Positions 9,808-21,086 of a stretch of 64,000 nucleotides of DNA are shown in pieces; position 1 is the first letter of the stretch; the number at the start of each line of letters is the position of its first letter. Under the pieces are notes generated by a model. It saw only the letters and a program-made list of their open reading frames with translations. It searched no databases and was not told the origin of the DNA. This DNA is from Pelodiscus sinensis. Taxonomy: Eukaryota > Chordata > Testudines > Trionychidae. The DNA is taken from positions 37,142,501 to 37,206,500 of the forward strand of contig NC_134714.1 in the NCBI RefSeq assembly GCF_049634645.1, read 5' to 3'. The translations under genes were made by a program, and so were the position numbers.

Positions 9808-10180
9808 CGACCCTCTTTTCCAGGGGGATGGCAGGCCGCAGGTGGGTGTCCTGCCATTGCAGAGCGGGGGCGAGCTAGGTACACAGCTCCTGGAAAGTGG
9901 CCTTCCACATCCGGAAGTTGCGGAGCCACTGCTGGTCGTCCCACAGCTCCATAACGAGCTGGTCCCACCAGTCAGAGCTGGTGTCAAGCCTCCAAAAACA
10001 CCTCTCCACGTTGAAGTTTGGAGGCAAGGGCAGTGGAGCTGCATGACAGCTGAACCTTTCATACCTCTGATCTGGGTCCAGATGGGGAAGTAGCCTCATG
10101 ACTGTGTCATGCAGATGCAGCAACAGTTGCAGTATGATGGCGTGGGGCCATCGCCTGCCCAGGAGCAGCTCTGGCTCCAT
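9640..10180 (-). pseudogene. HARBI1-like transposase, N-terminal part
   Basis: The minus-strand frame starts MEPELLLGRR at 10180 and shows the helical N-terminal region typical of HARBI1-like proteins: CFWRLDTSSDWWDQLVMELW, then DDQQWLRNFRM and ATFQELC. After a stop the homology continues as LRPAIPLEKRVAIAL, where the usual KLATPDSYRSV segment is replaced by unrelated sequence. The DDE catalytic core (GxxDGTHI, GxxxDxxF blocks) is absent, so this copy cannot make active transposase. It faces the Myb-like gene and abuts its 3' end, which suggests one large internal deletion removed the transposase C-terminus and the spacer between the genes. Confidence 0.8.
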
Positions 10181-10598
10181 GGCAAAAAAAAAAGGGGATC
10201 TATATCAGAATCCAAAGAAAAAAAGCCTGCTGTGCTGTCCCAGGAAGCTGGGCACTCCAAACAAGCACTGAATACCTTGCTTACCTCCTAGAGGGACAGC
10301 AAAGGCAGCTGCATGAGCAGAGCAACGGGTGTTCAGGGGGACCCCTTTAACCACGTGTCTCTGCAAAGGGCAGGCAGCAGCACCCAGAAGGAAATGCTGC
10401 CCCCATGCCTGGCAGAAGCGGTCCAGGTGGCTTTTTCTTTCAAAAGAGCATCCAGCAGTCAGGACACTCTTTTTCGAAAAAGCGGATCGATTTTCCGATC
10501 CGCATAAAGTAATCTAAAGTATTCGAAAGACGCTTTTTCGAAAGTTTCTTTTGAAAAAACATCTTTCAAAAGAGGCGCGCAGTCTAGACGTACCTCAA

Positions 10599-11417
10599 GA
10601 GTGATAATCTTGAACCTCGCTCTAACAACTGGCAGAAGAGTCTCACACAGTAAGAGATAGCTCATGGTTGCCTATAGCTTCCATTTCTCGTACATAGTTT
10701 GTTTTTGTTAGGAGCAATCTGTCCTGAATTTCAGGCTGTATTGGGGATTTAATGGATTTAATGTCTCAAGACCAATCATTAATAAATTTGATAGGATCAC
10801 TTTGCTACCCAACATGTGATGATGAATACCATCCTCTCCCCCCCCCCCTTTTTTTTTTTTGCAAATTTAACTAGCTTGTTCAATGTCTGCATTTTAAATA
10901 AATGTCATACGTGTTAACACCAAGGCTTACCCCCTGGATCTGCTCCTCAAAGATTCATCTCTGGTTCTCACCCCAGTAGGAACATCCTCTCTCTCTCACT
11001 GGGATTTATCATCTATACTTTCTGCTTAGCAAGTAGATAGTGTTTAGTGTGGCCCACCTCTCAGCTAGAGCATGTTTAGTACTGTTCTGCTACCCTCATT
11101 CATACAATAAGGATAACATTTCAATATCCCGTCACTCAATAGTAAAGTGAAGTGCAAAAAATTAGCCCAAAATAATGATTTTGGCAAAGCAGCTCCTTCT
11201 GCTGAGCTCCTAGGCAGAGTAGGTATGTCTATGCATACACTGCTGGCTCTCAAAGCCTTCACCTCTCCCTTCTCCCCTCTTCCCACCGCCCCAGTTCATC
11301 ATTAGATGTCAGAGGAGAGCTCATTCAGTTCCTGATCATTTTAAAATATGAAAGAAGTCCTGAATTGCATAAAGAATGTCAGTTCAGAACAGCATGGCCT
11401 ATTTGTATGTATTGGTC
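10599..11417. other. no gene; C/T homopolymer run at 10839-10860
   Basis: No frame or repeat recognised except a run of about ten C followed by about a dozen T. Confidence 0.5.
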
Positions 11418-11495
11418 TGATTCTTACAAGGGCTGAACCACTCCAACTCTCATTGAAATCAGTGGGAGTTGCACTTACTGCACTTTAAAGAATGA
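11418..11495. repeat. short amniote interspersed repeat
   Basis: TCTGATTCTTACAAGG … CATTGAAATCAGTGGGAGTT resembles a common reptile/bird repeat with CATTGAAGTCAATGGGAGTT. Diverged. Confidence 0.4.
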
Positions 11496-11703
11496 TGCTG
11501 GTAATATTTACTACCAATCCAAATGAGATGCCAGAAAAAAGCTTTACTCATAAGAAGTCTCTTACAAGCCATTATCCTCTGAGATATCATTTCTTTCCAT
11601 GGGGTCTGGGCAGTAGTACCCAAAAATAGTTTCAGGAGGCTGTATTTTAGGATTGGCTCTTTTGGGCTTCACAAGAAAAACAGCCATACCTTCTCATCAA
11701 TAT

Positions 11704-12159
11704 GGCTACGATTACACTACAGGCTTTTTGCACAAAAACCTGCAGAGTGTCTATATCTCAAGCGTGTTTTTGCTCAAATAAATTTACAGTAAATCAAAAG
11801 AACAGAGGGGTTTTTGCAGTGTAAATATTCCTCTTTCTACGAGGAATAACACCTTTTTGCAAAAGAGTTCTTGCACATAAAGGTGGATGTGGATGGGTGA
11901 CAGGGCTTATTGCACAAAAACACGATTGCTTTTGCCAATTGAAAAAAGCACAGGTGTTCCGGTGGCTATTCTGTGAATAGCTATCAGAGCTTTCTTTCGA
12001 GAGAGTGTCCATGCATTCTGGACATTCTCTTGAGGAAAAGCACATCTCCTTTGCGATGCGCTTTTGTAGTGTAGACACGCTTTTGTGCAAGACATTTTTA
12101 TGGAAGGTATCTTCCGTGAAAAGCTTCCTGCACAAGAAGCCTGTAGTGTAGACATAGCT
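11704..12159. mobile_element. Harbinger-type MITE, TTGCACAAA word family
   Basis: Ends GGCTACGATTACACTACAGGC and (inverse) AGCTATGTCTACACTACAGGC, with tat at 11701-11703 and 12160-12162. Subterminal repeats are variants of TTTTTGCACAAAAA. The shared core hairpin sits at 11821-11853, about 117 bp from the left end. No coding potential. Confidence 0.8.
11821..11853 (+). repeat. conserved MITE core hairpin
   Basis: GTAAATATTCCTC then TTTCTACGAGGAATAACACC; inverted CCTC/GAGG arms as in the other copies. Confidence 0.55.
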
Positions 12160-12365
12160 TATGAGGAATTAAGATATACTGGGATGCTGTAAGAAAAGGC
12201 CCAGATGAGTTAATACCAAATTAATACCCTGGCATGATATTGAGAGGCACTTGTTGCATGAGGAGTCATGGTTTGATGAGGTGTGGCTACTGCTTGTCAT
12301 TAAAAATCCTATTATATTTCTTTGTAAGAATAAGGATGTTAGCCTTGAGGTCTGTATCAAATACC

Positions 12366-12893
12366 AAAAGAGATATCTACAGTGGGAAATTATTTTAAAA
12401 ATAACTTGTTTTGAAATAATAACTCCCAAAATAACTATTTGAAAATATTCAGCCGAGTTAGTCTGTAACACAAAAATCTTTAAAAAACAACAAATAATCT
12501 GGTAGCACTTTAAAGACTAACAGAATATGCACAGCCCACTTCTTCAGATGACATTATTTCAAAATAGTGTGTCCACACTACAGGGAAGCCTCAAAATTAG
12601 TTTGAGATAGGCTCCCTTAATGTGAATGTGCTACCTCAGCTTAGAGCTCATGGAAGCACTGGGGAGTAATTACTTTGAATGACTCTAGGAAGTAGTTATT
12701 TCAAAATAGCTGCAGTGGAGTGTCCACACAACACTTATTTCAAAATAGTTATTTTGAAAAGTGGTAATTCTTTGTGGAAAGCAGGAGTTATTATTGAAAT
12801 AATCAGCCCCTTACTTCTAAATAACAGGCTTGGTAGTGTGGATGCTCTGCTTATTATTTCAAAATAAGGGTTTCACAATAACTCCCTAGTGTA
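12366..12893. mobile_element. degenerate Harbinger-type MITE carrying a Penelope fragment
   Basis: Left TATCTACAGTGG and right CCTAGTGTAGACTA are decayed inverted ends. The interior is made of TATTTTGAAATA-type repeats on both sides of an inserted Penelope 3' end (12441-12553). Boundaries approximate. Confidence 0.5.
12441..12553 (-). mobile_element. Penelope-like 3' end fragment
   Basis: On the minus strand: CATCTGAAGAAGTGGGCTG, GTTAGTCTTTAAAGTGCTACC, a T-rich stretch and AGACTAACTCGGCTG, the order seen in the other Penelope 3' ends. The second half of the stem-loop (CCCACGAAAGCTC) is missing. Confidence 0.65.
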
Positions 12894-12896
12894 GAC

Positions 12897-13480
12897 TACG
12901 ACAAATTGAATAGTCACAGTCTACCAATTTAAAAGTCCCCTAGCAGCTTCAGTTATAGAGTTTTCATTGTTATTGGATCTATAGGGTTGTTGCATAAAGG
13001 TTTTTCATCTTCCACCACAGTGGCAAGTGAAATGATCCCTGACTTTATGAAGTTTTTAAAGCTCTTTGGATGAAAGGCAGTCAGTCTATAAATATCAGTT
13101 ATCTGATCAGCTCAATTTCTGAATGCCAGATAAAGAGGGACATTTTGATATTCTTCCCTGCCATTTTTGTGCTATCAAACCACCCTCCTCTGCATATTCT
13201 ATTACCACATTCTAATGACTGGAGATGTATAATCGGACCTCATAAATGAGGCATGCTGCTGCTTTATTCATAATGAAATGCATTCTTCCTTACAGCAACA
13301 TAGGGCACAGCTGGCTTCTATGCAGACAGCAAGAGCATCAATCCAATGAGTAAACATTTAGTCTTAGTGATGTGCTTTCCTGTTTAGCAACATTTTGTTT
13401 CAATTGTTGGGCAGATAGAACCAAACTGTGCCCAGTACATCTACCTGTCATTTCAATATCTGGGTGCATCAAAGTGTTTT
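12897..13480. other. no recognisable feature
   Basis: No long frame, terminal repeat or known repeat seen. Confidence 0.45.
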
Positions 13481-13484
13481 CATA

Positions 13485-13832
13485 GGGTATGTCTAGACTA
13501 CAGGGTTTTGTCGACAGAAGTTTTGTCAACAGATACTGTTGACAAAGCTTCTGTCAACAAAGAGCGTCTAGACTGCAGCCAGTTCTGTCGACAAAGCAAG
13601 CTGCTTTATCGACATAACAGTGTGGACGCAAAGGACAGTGTAGATGCAATAATGCCTTCTATCGACAGAACTCTGTCAACAAAAGGCGTTATTCCTCGTA
13701 GAATGAGGTTTACATACGTCGACAAAACTGCTGAGTTTTGTCGACATAATTCAAAGGCAGTGTGGACACAGGTATAGTTTTGTCGACAAAAGTCCACTTT
13801 TGTCGACAAAACCCTGTAGTCTAGACACACCC
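13485..13832. mobile_element. Harbinger-type MITE, GTCGAC word family
   Basis: Inverted ends GGGTATGTCTAGACTACAGGG, exact for about 20 bp apart from two changes, with ata at 13482-13484 and 13833-13835. The interior repeats TTTTGTCGACAAAA (GTCGAC about eight times, with GTCAAC variants), which makes the whole element strongly self-complementary. The core hairpin is present in reverse orientation. Confidence 0.88.
13685..13713 (-). repeat. conserved MITE core hairpin
   Basis: Plus strand GGCGTTATTCCTCGTAG then AATGAGGTTTAC; 119 bp from the right end of its element. Confidence 0.6.
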
Positions 13833-13835
13833 ATA

Positions 13836-14458
13836 GTGACCAATTTAATACTTATCCATAATCAGAAGAAGCTTTGTAAAGAATATTTAGTAAGTGTATG
13901 GTGATCATCAGCTAAGACATTACATTGCTGGAAACAATTACTAATTACAATAGTTTCAAAAGTAGCAGCAATTTGAACAGAGCAGGATAAAACAAACCTG
14001 CAAACAAACAGCATTCATTCCTAAAATACTCTAGCATGCATTATTATATTGTCCCCTCCCCCAGATATTAGAAGACAGGAAGGGGTCATTTCTCTGTTTG
14101 GGGAACACTGAAAGTTACAAAACAGTGATTTGGCACCATGGATATGGTACAGAGCCAAAGTAAAAAAGAATACATTTCTATTCTTGAACATCACATACAA
14201 ACACACAGGAACTGTTGCTTAAGACAACAATCTTATCTTTATCTATAAATGTGTCATACAGTGTATTAAGCACCAGTATCTCCCATGTAATATATCTAAT
14301 GTAAAAGATAGAATAATAGCTCTTAGTGACATTTTGCAAACACTGCACTGTTTGGGCTTATCCCACGAAGAAACAAATGTTCAATTAATCAAATCAAACA
14401 TGGTTGTTGGGCAGTCTAACAACTATTGTCTCATTGTGTATGATCCCATGAGTATGCT
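13836..14458. other. no recognisable feature
   Basis: AT-rich, no supported feature. Confidence 0.45.
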
Positions 14459-14608
14459 GGGCCAGATTTTTAAAGACATTTTTAGGAGACTAAACTTTTC
14501 AGATAGACACTTGGACACCTTTGGAAATCCCACTAGGTACCTACCTACCATGCTCTACTAGGCATCAATATATATCTTTAGGTACCTAAATAACTTTAGA
14601 AATCTGGT
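14459..14608. repeat. palindromic interspersed repeat (CCAGATTTT…AAATCTGG)
   Basis: Starts GGCCAGATTTTTAAAG and ends AACTTTAGAAATCTGG, with internal TAGGTACCTA-type words. This matches the layout of a common reptile MITE-like repeat whose two ends are inverted copies. Diverged. Confidence 0.5.
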
Positions 14609-16051
14609 TTTTTGTTACTAGAACTCCCTCTCTCTAGAGTCATGGGGCCAAGAATTATTGCACAAAAGGATAAGAAACCAACAGACTAATTTTATTTGTG
14701 ACAAATACAAGTTTGAAACCATCCCCTAGAAGTGAAAACAAGCCAAAACTCAGTGAGGAAGATTTTAAATTTTGATCCTTCCCAAGTAACATACCTCCAA
14801 TATTTCAGTGAGAGGCTTCCTTTCCAATCATTAGCCTGTTATAACCTCCCCTCCTCCCACCAACAGGATTGATTATGATGACCAAAAGCAGTGGGATATA
14901 GGAGTGAAAAATCTGTTTGTTTTCCCTTTAAGCAAGAATGTTTCCCTAGAAGGAGGCAAAAAGCACCTGGAAAATCTTATATGAAGTGTAGATGCTGGAA
15001 ATATGAATACATATAGCACCAGAAATAAAGTGTATTGTAGAAAGCAAACTAATCAAATGGTGTAATTTGAAGGAAGGAGAAAGGTGGTAAATGTTCCAAA
15101 GGCCAAGATCCCTTGGAATTTTGCCAAAATGTTTTTTTTTAATTTAAAAATGAATCTGGGTGTCTTCCCTGTGATTTTTATTTCACATTTGGTGCCATCT
15201 GGTCTGTTTCAAAGTATATTTATTTAGACTTAATACAAATTCTCTTCAAACCCTACTGTACAAACTTTAACATACAACATAGATAAATGCCAGCTGTTTT
15301 TTGTCAAAATAATGGCCCTTTTTCTAAACCATTTTGTTTTACAAAAGCTTTTGCCTCCTTTCAAAAATAATCATTGTGATTTTTCATTTGTGTTAATCGT
15401 TTACTTTATAAGTTTATCAACATTCTTAATTTACCAAAATCAGGTTTTGTAGTAAACAAAGAAAACCAAAAACCCACCAACATTTCAGTATGAAAGAACT
15501 CATGGTTTATTTAAAATGAAAAATGCCTCTGTTTGAACCTTGCAAAAAGGAACCAACTTTGAAATTTCAAAATCTTGCACCATTTTTCCTTCCTTTTTCC
15601 CAACCATCTCTATTGAAGTATCCCAATGTGAATCTAATGCAAAGATCCGGCCAGTACCAGCAAGACATGATATATTCAGGTCAAATATGCTAATATAAAA
15701 CAAAGTTTTCCACAGAGATTAAAACCCCCAAACCTAATCACCCAAAGAGATGAGGCTTGAAATATTCCTAGAAGGTGAAGGCATAGTCTCCAATGGAGTG
15801 ACACCACTTTATATCAGCTGGAGCGTGACATAAAAATCAATACATTTTCAAACCAAGGGAGAAGAAAATAAAGTCCACTTAACAGTATCTTCTAAGAACT
15901 AGAGACCTATCATACTATTTACTTTCCAGAAACATCATCTTTCTGACTGCCTATAATTTAAAATGGTTTAGGGATGATTTAGAAATAGTCTGCAGGCAAG
16001 TTAGCCCCACCAGAAGCAGAATTATTACCACAAAGCTCCTTCCAGGTGGTG
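14609..16051. other. no recognisable feature
   Basis: AT-rich; no convincing frame or repeat ends. Confidence 0.45.
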
Positions 16052-16059
16052 GTGGGGAT

Positions 16060-16425
16060 CAGGGCTGGCCTTAGGCTGATTTGCCCGATTCCCCCAAATT
16101 GGGCCCCGCTCCTAAAGGGGCCCCATGCCCTGAAGCCGGAAGTGTGCCGGGCACGGTGTGGGAGGGAGGAGGAGTGCAGCATCTGCCTGCACCGCAGAAG
16201 GGGTGAGTTGAGCGCAGGGGTTAGCTACCTCTGGGATTTGGAGGAGGTAGCTGGGGAATTTTGTGTGCCGTTTTTTTGTTGTTGTTGTTGTTGTTCAACC
16301 AAAATTCCTGGGGCTCCTGTTGAAACTTTTGTATGTGGTGGTTTTTTTTCCCCCTTTTGCTGGCTGCTGCCGGGCCCTGTCGAAATTGTTCGAATTGGGC
16401 CCCGCACTTCCTAAAGCTGGTCCTG
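16060..16425. mobile_element. non-autonomous hAT element
   Basis: Starts CAGGGCTGGCCTTAGG; the inverse of the right end is CAGGACCAGCTTTAGGA. Exact 8-bp duplication gtggggat at 16052-16059 and 16426-16433. Internal GGGCCCCGC near both ends and a (GTT)n stretch near 16276-16296. Confidence 0.9.
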
Positions 16426-16433
16426 GTGGGGAT

Positions 16434-19400
16434 TTTAACAAGGGATTCCCATGATCCTCTCTGACATGTCTCTTTATTTGTCTCACCTCCTTGGTCTTAC
16501 TTAGTACATCAATCTGGGAATCTTTGTTCTACTCATGGAGTCCACCGTCATCCAGTAAATGAAAACAGATAAAGGGCAGGGTGGCTACTTTACAGATCTG
16601 TGTTTCCTTCCGAAATCAACTGAAGCATGAAGTTTCACTAACAGAGAAATTAAAATACATGATTTCTTGGTTTTCAGGAATGTGGCATTGACTTAGAGTA
16701 AGCTCCAACACAGCTCAAGCCCAATATGCTTTAACATTACATTAGCCCATGAGGGGATTAGGATAGAAGAGATAATGGGTACACCAGTCCAAAACTTAGG
16801 ATAACAGATAAATAATCAGCCATTGAAGGAGAGGAACGATATGAGCAGTAAGATAATACAGATTACTTTACACTGGGAACTGAAATAGCTTGTGGTAATG
16901 ATTAAAGACTGAAATATATATGTAGTTTGAAAGAGATAACAAAAGACAAGCATCCCCCACCCCCACCCTGTAAATCATATCCTGAGAATATCAGGATTTT
17001 TTTTAAATTTGAAACCATACCTTAATATAATAAAATGTGCTTGGCTGACTTTCCAAAAATACATTTAAAGAAGATGTTTTCCATTTGGGCTTCCAATTAG
17101 CTATAATCAATTTTTTTGTATTTATTTAAAACTTTCTAGCTCCTAAGCGCTCAACTCATTTCCTTTCACTTCCACTTCTAAGAGACAGTATACCTTTTGC
17201 AATCAAATGTATGCCTCATTGGGCCCAAATCTGGTCTCATGCCCACACAGCAATCAGGAGAAACATCACTAATCAGTGCCATTCGACAATCATTCAGTTT
17301 CATAGTTACTTTTTTTTTAACTGTACTTGTTTAGGATGGACCTGTTTGCTGACTTCCATATTTACAGGACTGTGAGATGAGCTAATAACAAGAGGGGAAT
17401 CTTTTAACTTCACATACGGTGTTTTCATTCATGTTTTACCAGGGCAATACCAACCAGCAAATTGAGTTTTCAAGTGGTAATTTAGGCAACAGTATCATGA
17501 GGGGTATAAAAATGGGACTGTATTGTGTCAATATGTGCCATTTCTAAAACTTTATGAATAGCAATATCATATATTAAAGGAAGCTGGTATTAGAGGGGAA
17601 AGAATAAATGGACTGAGAATGGAAGAGAATTTTTGAATAGTCAACCAGCAAAGGCAACATAAAACATTGTAGAAATAGAATGCATTCGTTACTATGAGAG
17701 AATGATGGTGCTATATAAAATAGTCTGGAACCTATGGCTTTAATTAATTGATACCAAGAGCTCTCTGCCAGGACAAGCCAATGCATCTTGGAATTCAATG
17801 CTTCAGGTTACCAGCTATACAATATGATTTTCCCTCTTACCTGGGATTAGGAAAAAAAAAACATTTTTGAAGTTATGGAGAAGGTGTATTACAATAGATC
17901 AGATCCAATCTATCCATACGAGATGTTCCCTACAGTATGTTGCCCAATGTCAGGTTCAAACAAATTCTGTCTCAGACACAGGAGATTCAGACACTTGCCT
18001 TCCCAGACTTTTCCACAGCCTGACAGATCCCCACTGAGCCAAGTTCATGGAACGGAGGGTTGGGAACAGTGATGGTTCAACCATGCAAAAACAATTCTGG
18101 GGTAGAAAAAAAATAGAATTTCAAGGCTTTTTTCACTTTGCAGTTCAAAACAGAACTTCATTATTTTTGTGATACTTTTTTATGAAATGTTATTGAAAAT
18201 GACTAATTTTCAATTATTTGAATTTTGATTTGTCTCTCCTTCTGTTTTTGATACAGAGTGCAATTAAGTGAAGAGTGTCCACATTTTTGTTTTCAATTTA
18301 AAATGTCCATAGCTTTATGCTCTATTAAGCTCACCCACTCTATGATTTCTTTTGCAGTGTGGGTCATTCCATCTATCCTTTCTGAGGACACAGAGGAATT
18401 GTGGGGAGATGCTGGAGAATTAGCAGCCAGGGTTGACACTATAGATTGGTTGTATTCACTGCTGGCAAGTTGCATTAAGAAGTATAAGCTAAAATAAAAG
18501 TTATTACAGCAAACATGAGTTAAAAGTGCTGCCACACTTAAATTAATGGTTTCTGTGTAAGGACAGGAATCATGCTGGGTAAGTGATAATTCAAGTTAAA
18601 GTTGCAGTAAAGACAAACCTTTTGCTCTGTCAGAATCCAGGAAAAACAGTCCCCCTCCCCATCCCAATGGTGCAGTTTAGAATGACTTTTCCTATTTTAA
18701 CTTTCTCTTTAAATAAGACATTCAATTAAATAATCTGGAATATTAATTTTTTCAAAAATTCAAATAATTGGCATAATGTATTGACTATACTAAAAAGTCA
18801 ATAAAGATTTAAACAATTCTGTTTGGTAGCTTTTGGAATATGAATTTTGTCACAATATTCTAGAAAATAAACACCAGTACAGACAAAGTGGCCTTCTTCC
18901 ATGACATTACACATGTGACCCCAATAATTCCTATGCGGAGGTGAGGTAACCACAGTAGATTTTTTCCCATTGTTAGTAAATTTTTCTACTATACAGCCTA
19001 TATTTATTTTTCCTTTCTCAGTTTCTCATTGTTCTATAATGGTGCCAATCCACTTATTTAGATATAAGACAGTTCCAACACTCCCCACAGCCCTGATTAA
19101 ATATAATAAATGGTTCAGCATGGTGCATTTGCTTAATACAGTTATACACAGTCAATTGTCTTCACTTCTAATGGAACATTATGCACATTAAACTTAGTAA
19201 GGCTCAAATGTTCCAAAGAGAGAGTGTAAAATACCATCTTTAGCATATTTTATGCTGTGCTATGTGCATACCATTGTTATAATTTATTAAATATAGTAAA
19301 GAGTCAATAGAGATCTAAACAATTTTGTTTGGCAGCTTTTGTTCTGGGATTACTTGCATGTTGAAAGAAACTTGTTTTGAAGTGAGGGAGCTCCAGCATC

Positions 19401-20016
19401 ATTTTAAATTAAATCCATAAAAATATACTTGGTTTTAGAAGCAGAAGACTCAGGGAACTGGTAAAGTGACACGAAAATTTTCATCCAATTTCACCCACTC
19501 AGATTCAACACATAGGCAACCATTGAAGATAATCACTATTTGATCACTGCTTAGTCATACATGTGAACTGAGGTGGCAATGTCTGTCCAATTTCTATTGA
19601 ATATGGATTTTTTTACATACTATATCTTGAAATCTTTAAGGACTCTACACTGCAGAGAAAAACAGCCAGATTGCACTGAGCTTTAAACAAAGTTTGATCT
19701 GCCATGAAGATGTTTTACTATTATTTTTCCCTCTTCATTCCCAATCTAAAATTTAGATTACTCTGATCTACCAACATTTGTTTTAGGAAACAACAACAGA
19801 TGCAACCTTAACCACTGCTAATTATGGGCAGAGGTATAAGAGATTGTGGATGCAGTCATCTGCAGTTTGAAATCTGTATTTTCCCTCCTCCCCCAAGAGA
19901 GGCAGTCTTTGAAAAATCAGAGCTTAAATGTCTACAACTAAATAAATGAAAGAGCACACTTGCTTTGTAATCAGGTATCTTTTATTTCTGTATTCTTTGA
20001 GAGATTGAACCAAGCA
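16434..20016. other. no recognisable feature (3.6 kb)
   Basis: The longest stretch without an element I recognise. AT-rich with scattered poly-T/A runs. No frame above 80 codons resembles a known protein, and no splice-flanked exon could be supported. Confidence 0.45.
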
Positions 20017-20018
20017 TA

Positions 20019-21084
20019 CAGGCAGTCCCCGGGTTACGTACAAGATAGGGACTGTAGGTTTGTTCTTAAGTTGAATCTGTATGTAATTCGGAACTGGCGT
20101 CAGCCGCTGCTGAAACTGATCAGTTTCAATCGCGGCTAAATCTGGACGCCAGTTCTGACTTACATACAGATTCAACTTAAGAAACCCAGGCGTCCCCAAG
20201 TCAGCTGCTGCTGAAACTGATCAGCGGCTGATTCCAGGAAGCCTGGGGCAGAGCAACTCTGCCTCGGGATTCCTGTAGTCAGACGCTGGTCAGTTTCAGC
20301 AGCGGCTGACTTGGGGACGCCTGGGGCAGAGCAGCTGGGGTGCTGCTGGGTTGCTCCAGTAGCGCGGCTCCTCGGCGCTACTGGAGCAACCCAGAAGCAC
20401 CCCAGCTGCTCTGTCCCAGGCGTCCTGATTCAGCCGCTGCTGAAACTGACCAGCAGCGGCTGAATCAGGACGCCTGGGGCAGAGCAGCTGGGGTGCTGCC
20501 GGGTTGGTCTGGAGCGGCGCTGCAGGACCAACCCGGCAGCCCCCAGCTGCTCTACCCCAGGGGTAGGCAAGAAAAGCCTGGTCTGCTGGGGGGGGCACTA
20601 GCTGCACCCACCCCAGCAGACCAGGGAGACGGGGGTGGCGGGACCGCCCAAGTCCTCCACGGCTTTGCTCCATCTCCCTGGTCTGCTGACCTGGGAGACG
20701 CGGAGCAAAGCCGCAGAGCACGCGGGCAGCGGGACAGTCCAGGCGTGCCGCGGCTGTCCCACTGCTGGCGTGCTCCGAGGCTTTGGTCCCCATCTCCCTG
20801 GTCTGCTGGTCGGGAGATGGGGAGCAAAGCCGCGGAGCACGCCCGCAGGGGGACAGCTCAAGCGTGCCCGTGCTGTCCCGCTGCGGGCGTGCTCCAAGGC
20901 TTTGCTCCCCGTCTCCCTGCAGACCAGGGAGACGGGGAGCAGCTTTTCTCACCCCGGAGGACGGGGGCGGCGGACCGCGGCACATCTGGGCATCCCGCCA
21001 CTCCCATCCTCCAGGGCGAGAAAAGCCCCGTTCGTAACTGCAGATCCGACATAAGTCGGATCCGCGTAACTCGGGGACTGCCTG
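20019..21084. mobile_element. Tigger-like (Tc1/mariner superfamily) non-autonomous element with GC-rich palindromic interior
   Basis: Ends CAGGCAGTCCCCGGGTTACG and (inverse) CAGGCAGTCCCCGAGTTACG, flanked by TA on both sides (20017-20018, 21085-21086). CAGGCA… ends with TA duplication fit the Tigger/pogo branch. About 20180-21040 is GC-rich and built of reused blocks (GCCGCTGCTGAAACTGA, GCCTGGGGCAGAGCAGC, CATCTCCCTGGTCTGCTG, AGCACGC) in both orientations. Frames of up to 292 codons there are by-products of GC-rich repeats and match no transposase. Confidence 0.85.
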
Positions 21085-21086
21085 TA

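Larger units (their letters stand above)
7976..10594 (+). mobile_element. PIF/Harbinger element with Myb-like and transposase genes
   Basis: Inverted ends GGCTGTGTCTAGACTGC and its partner (…GCAGTCTAGACGTACC), flanked by tcaa at 7972-7975 and 10595-10598 (probably a 3-bp duplication, caa). Subterminal regions carry repeats of TTTCGAAA. The plus strand holds a Myb/SANT-like gene with recognisable splice sites; the minus strand holds the N-terminal part of a HARBI1-like transposase, its remainder deleted or decayed. The same termini occur on the 381-bp MITEs at 50778 and 59991. Confidence 0.85.

Noticed and set aside
9148..10062. 304-codon minus-strand frame
   Set aside because: Overlaps the antisense of the proline-rich Myb-like tail; the true transposase signal is in a different frame (9875-10180).
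13485..13832. Regularly spaced GTCGAC words considered as a CRISPR-like array
   Set aside because: Vertebrate DNA, palindromic words without constant spacing, and clear inverted termini with a 3-bp duplication: it is a MITE.
18258..18497. 79-codon frame considered as a possible host exon
   Set aside because: No recognised protein similarity and no convincing splice context.
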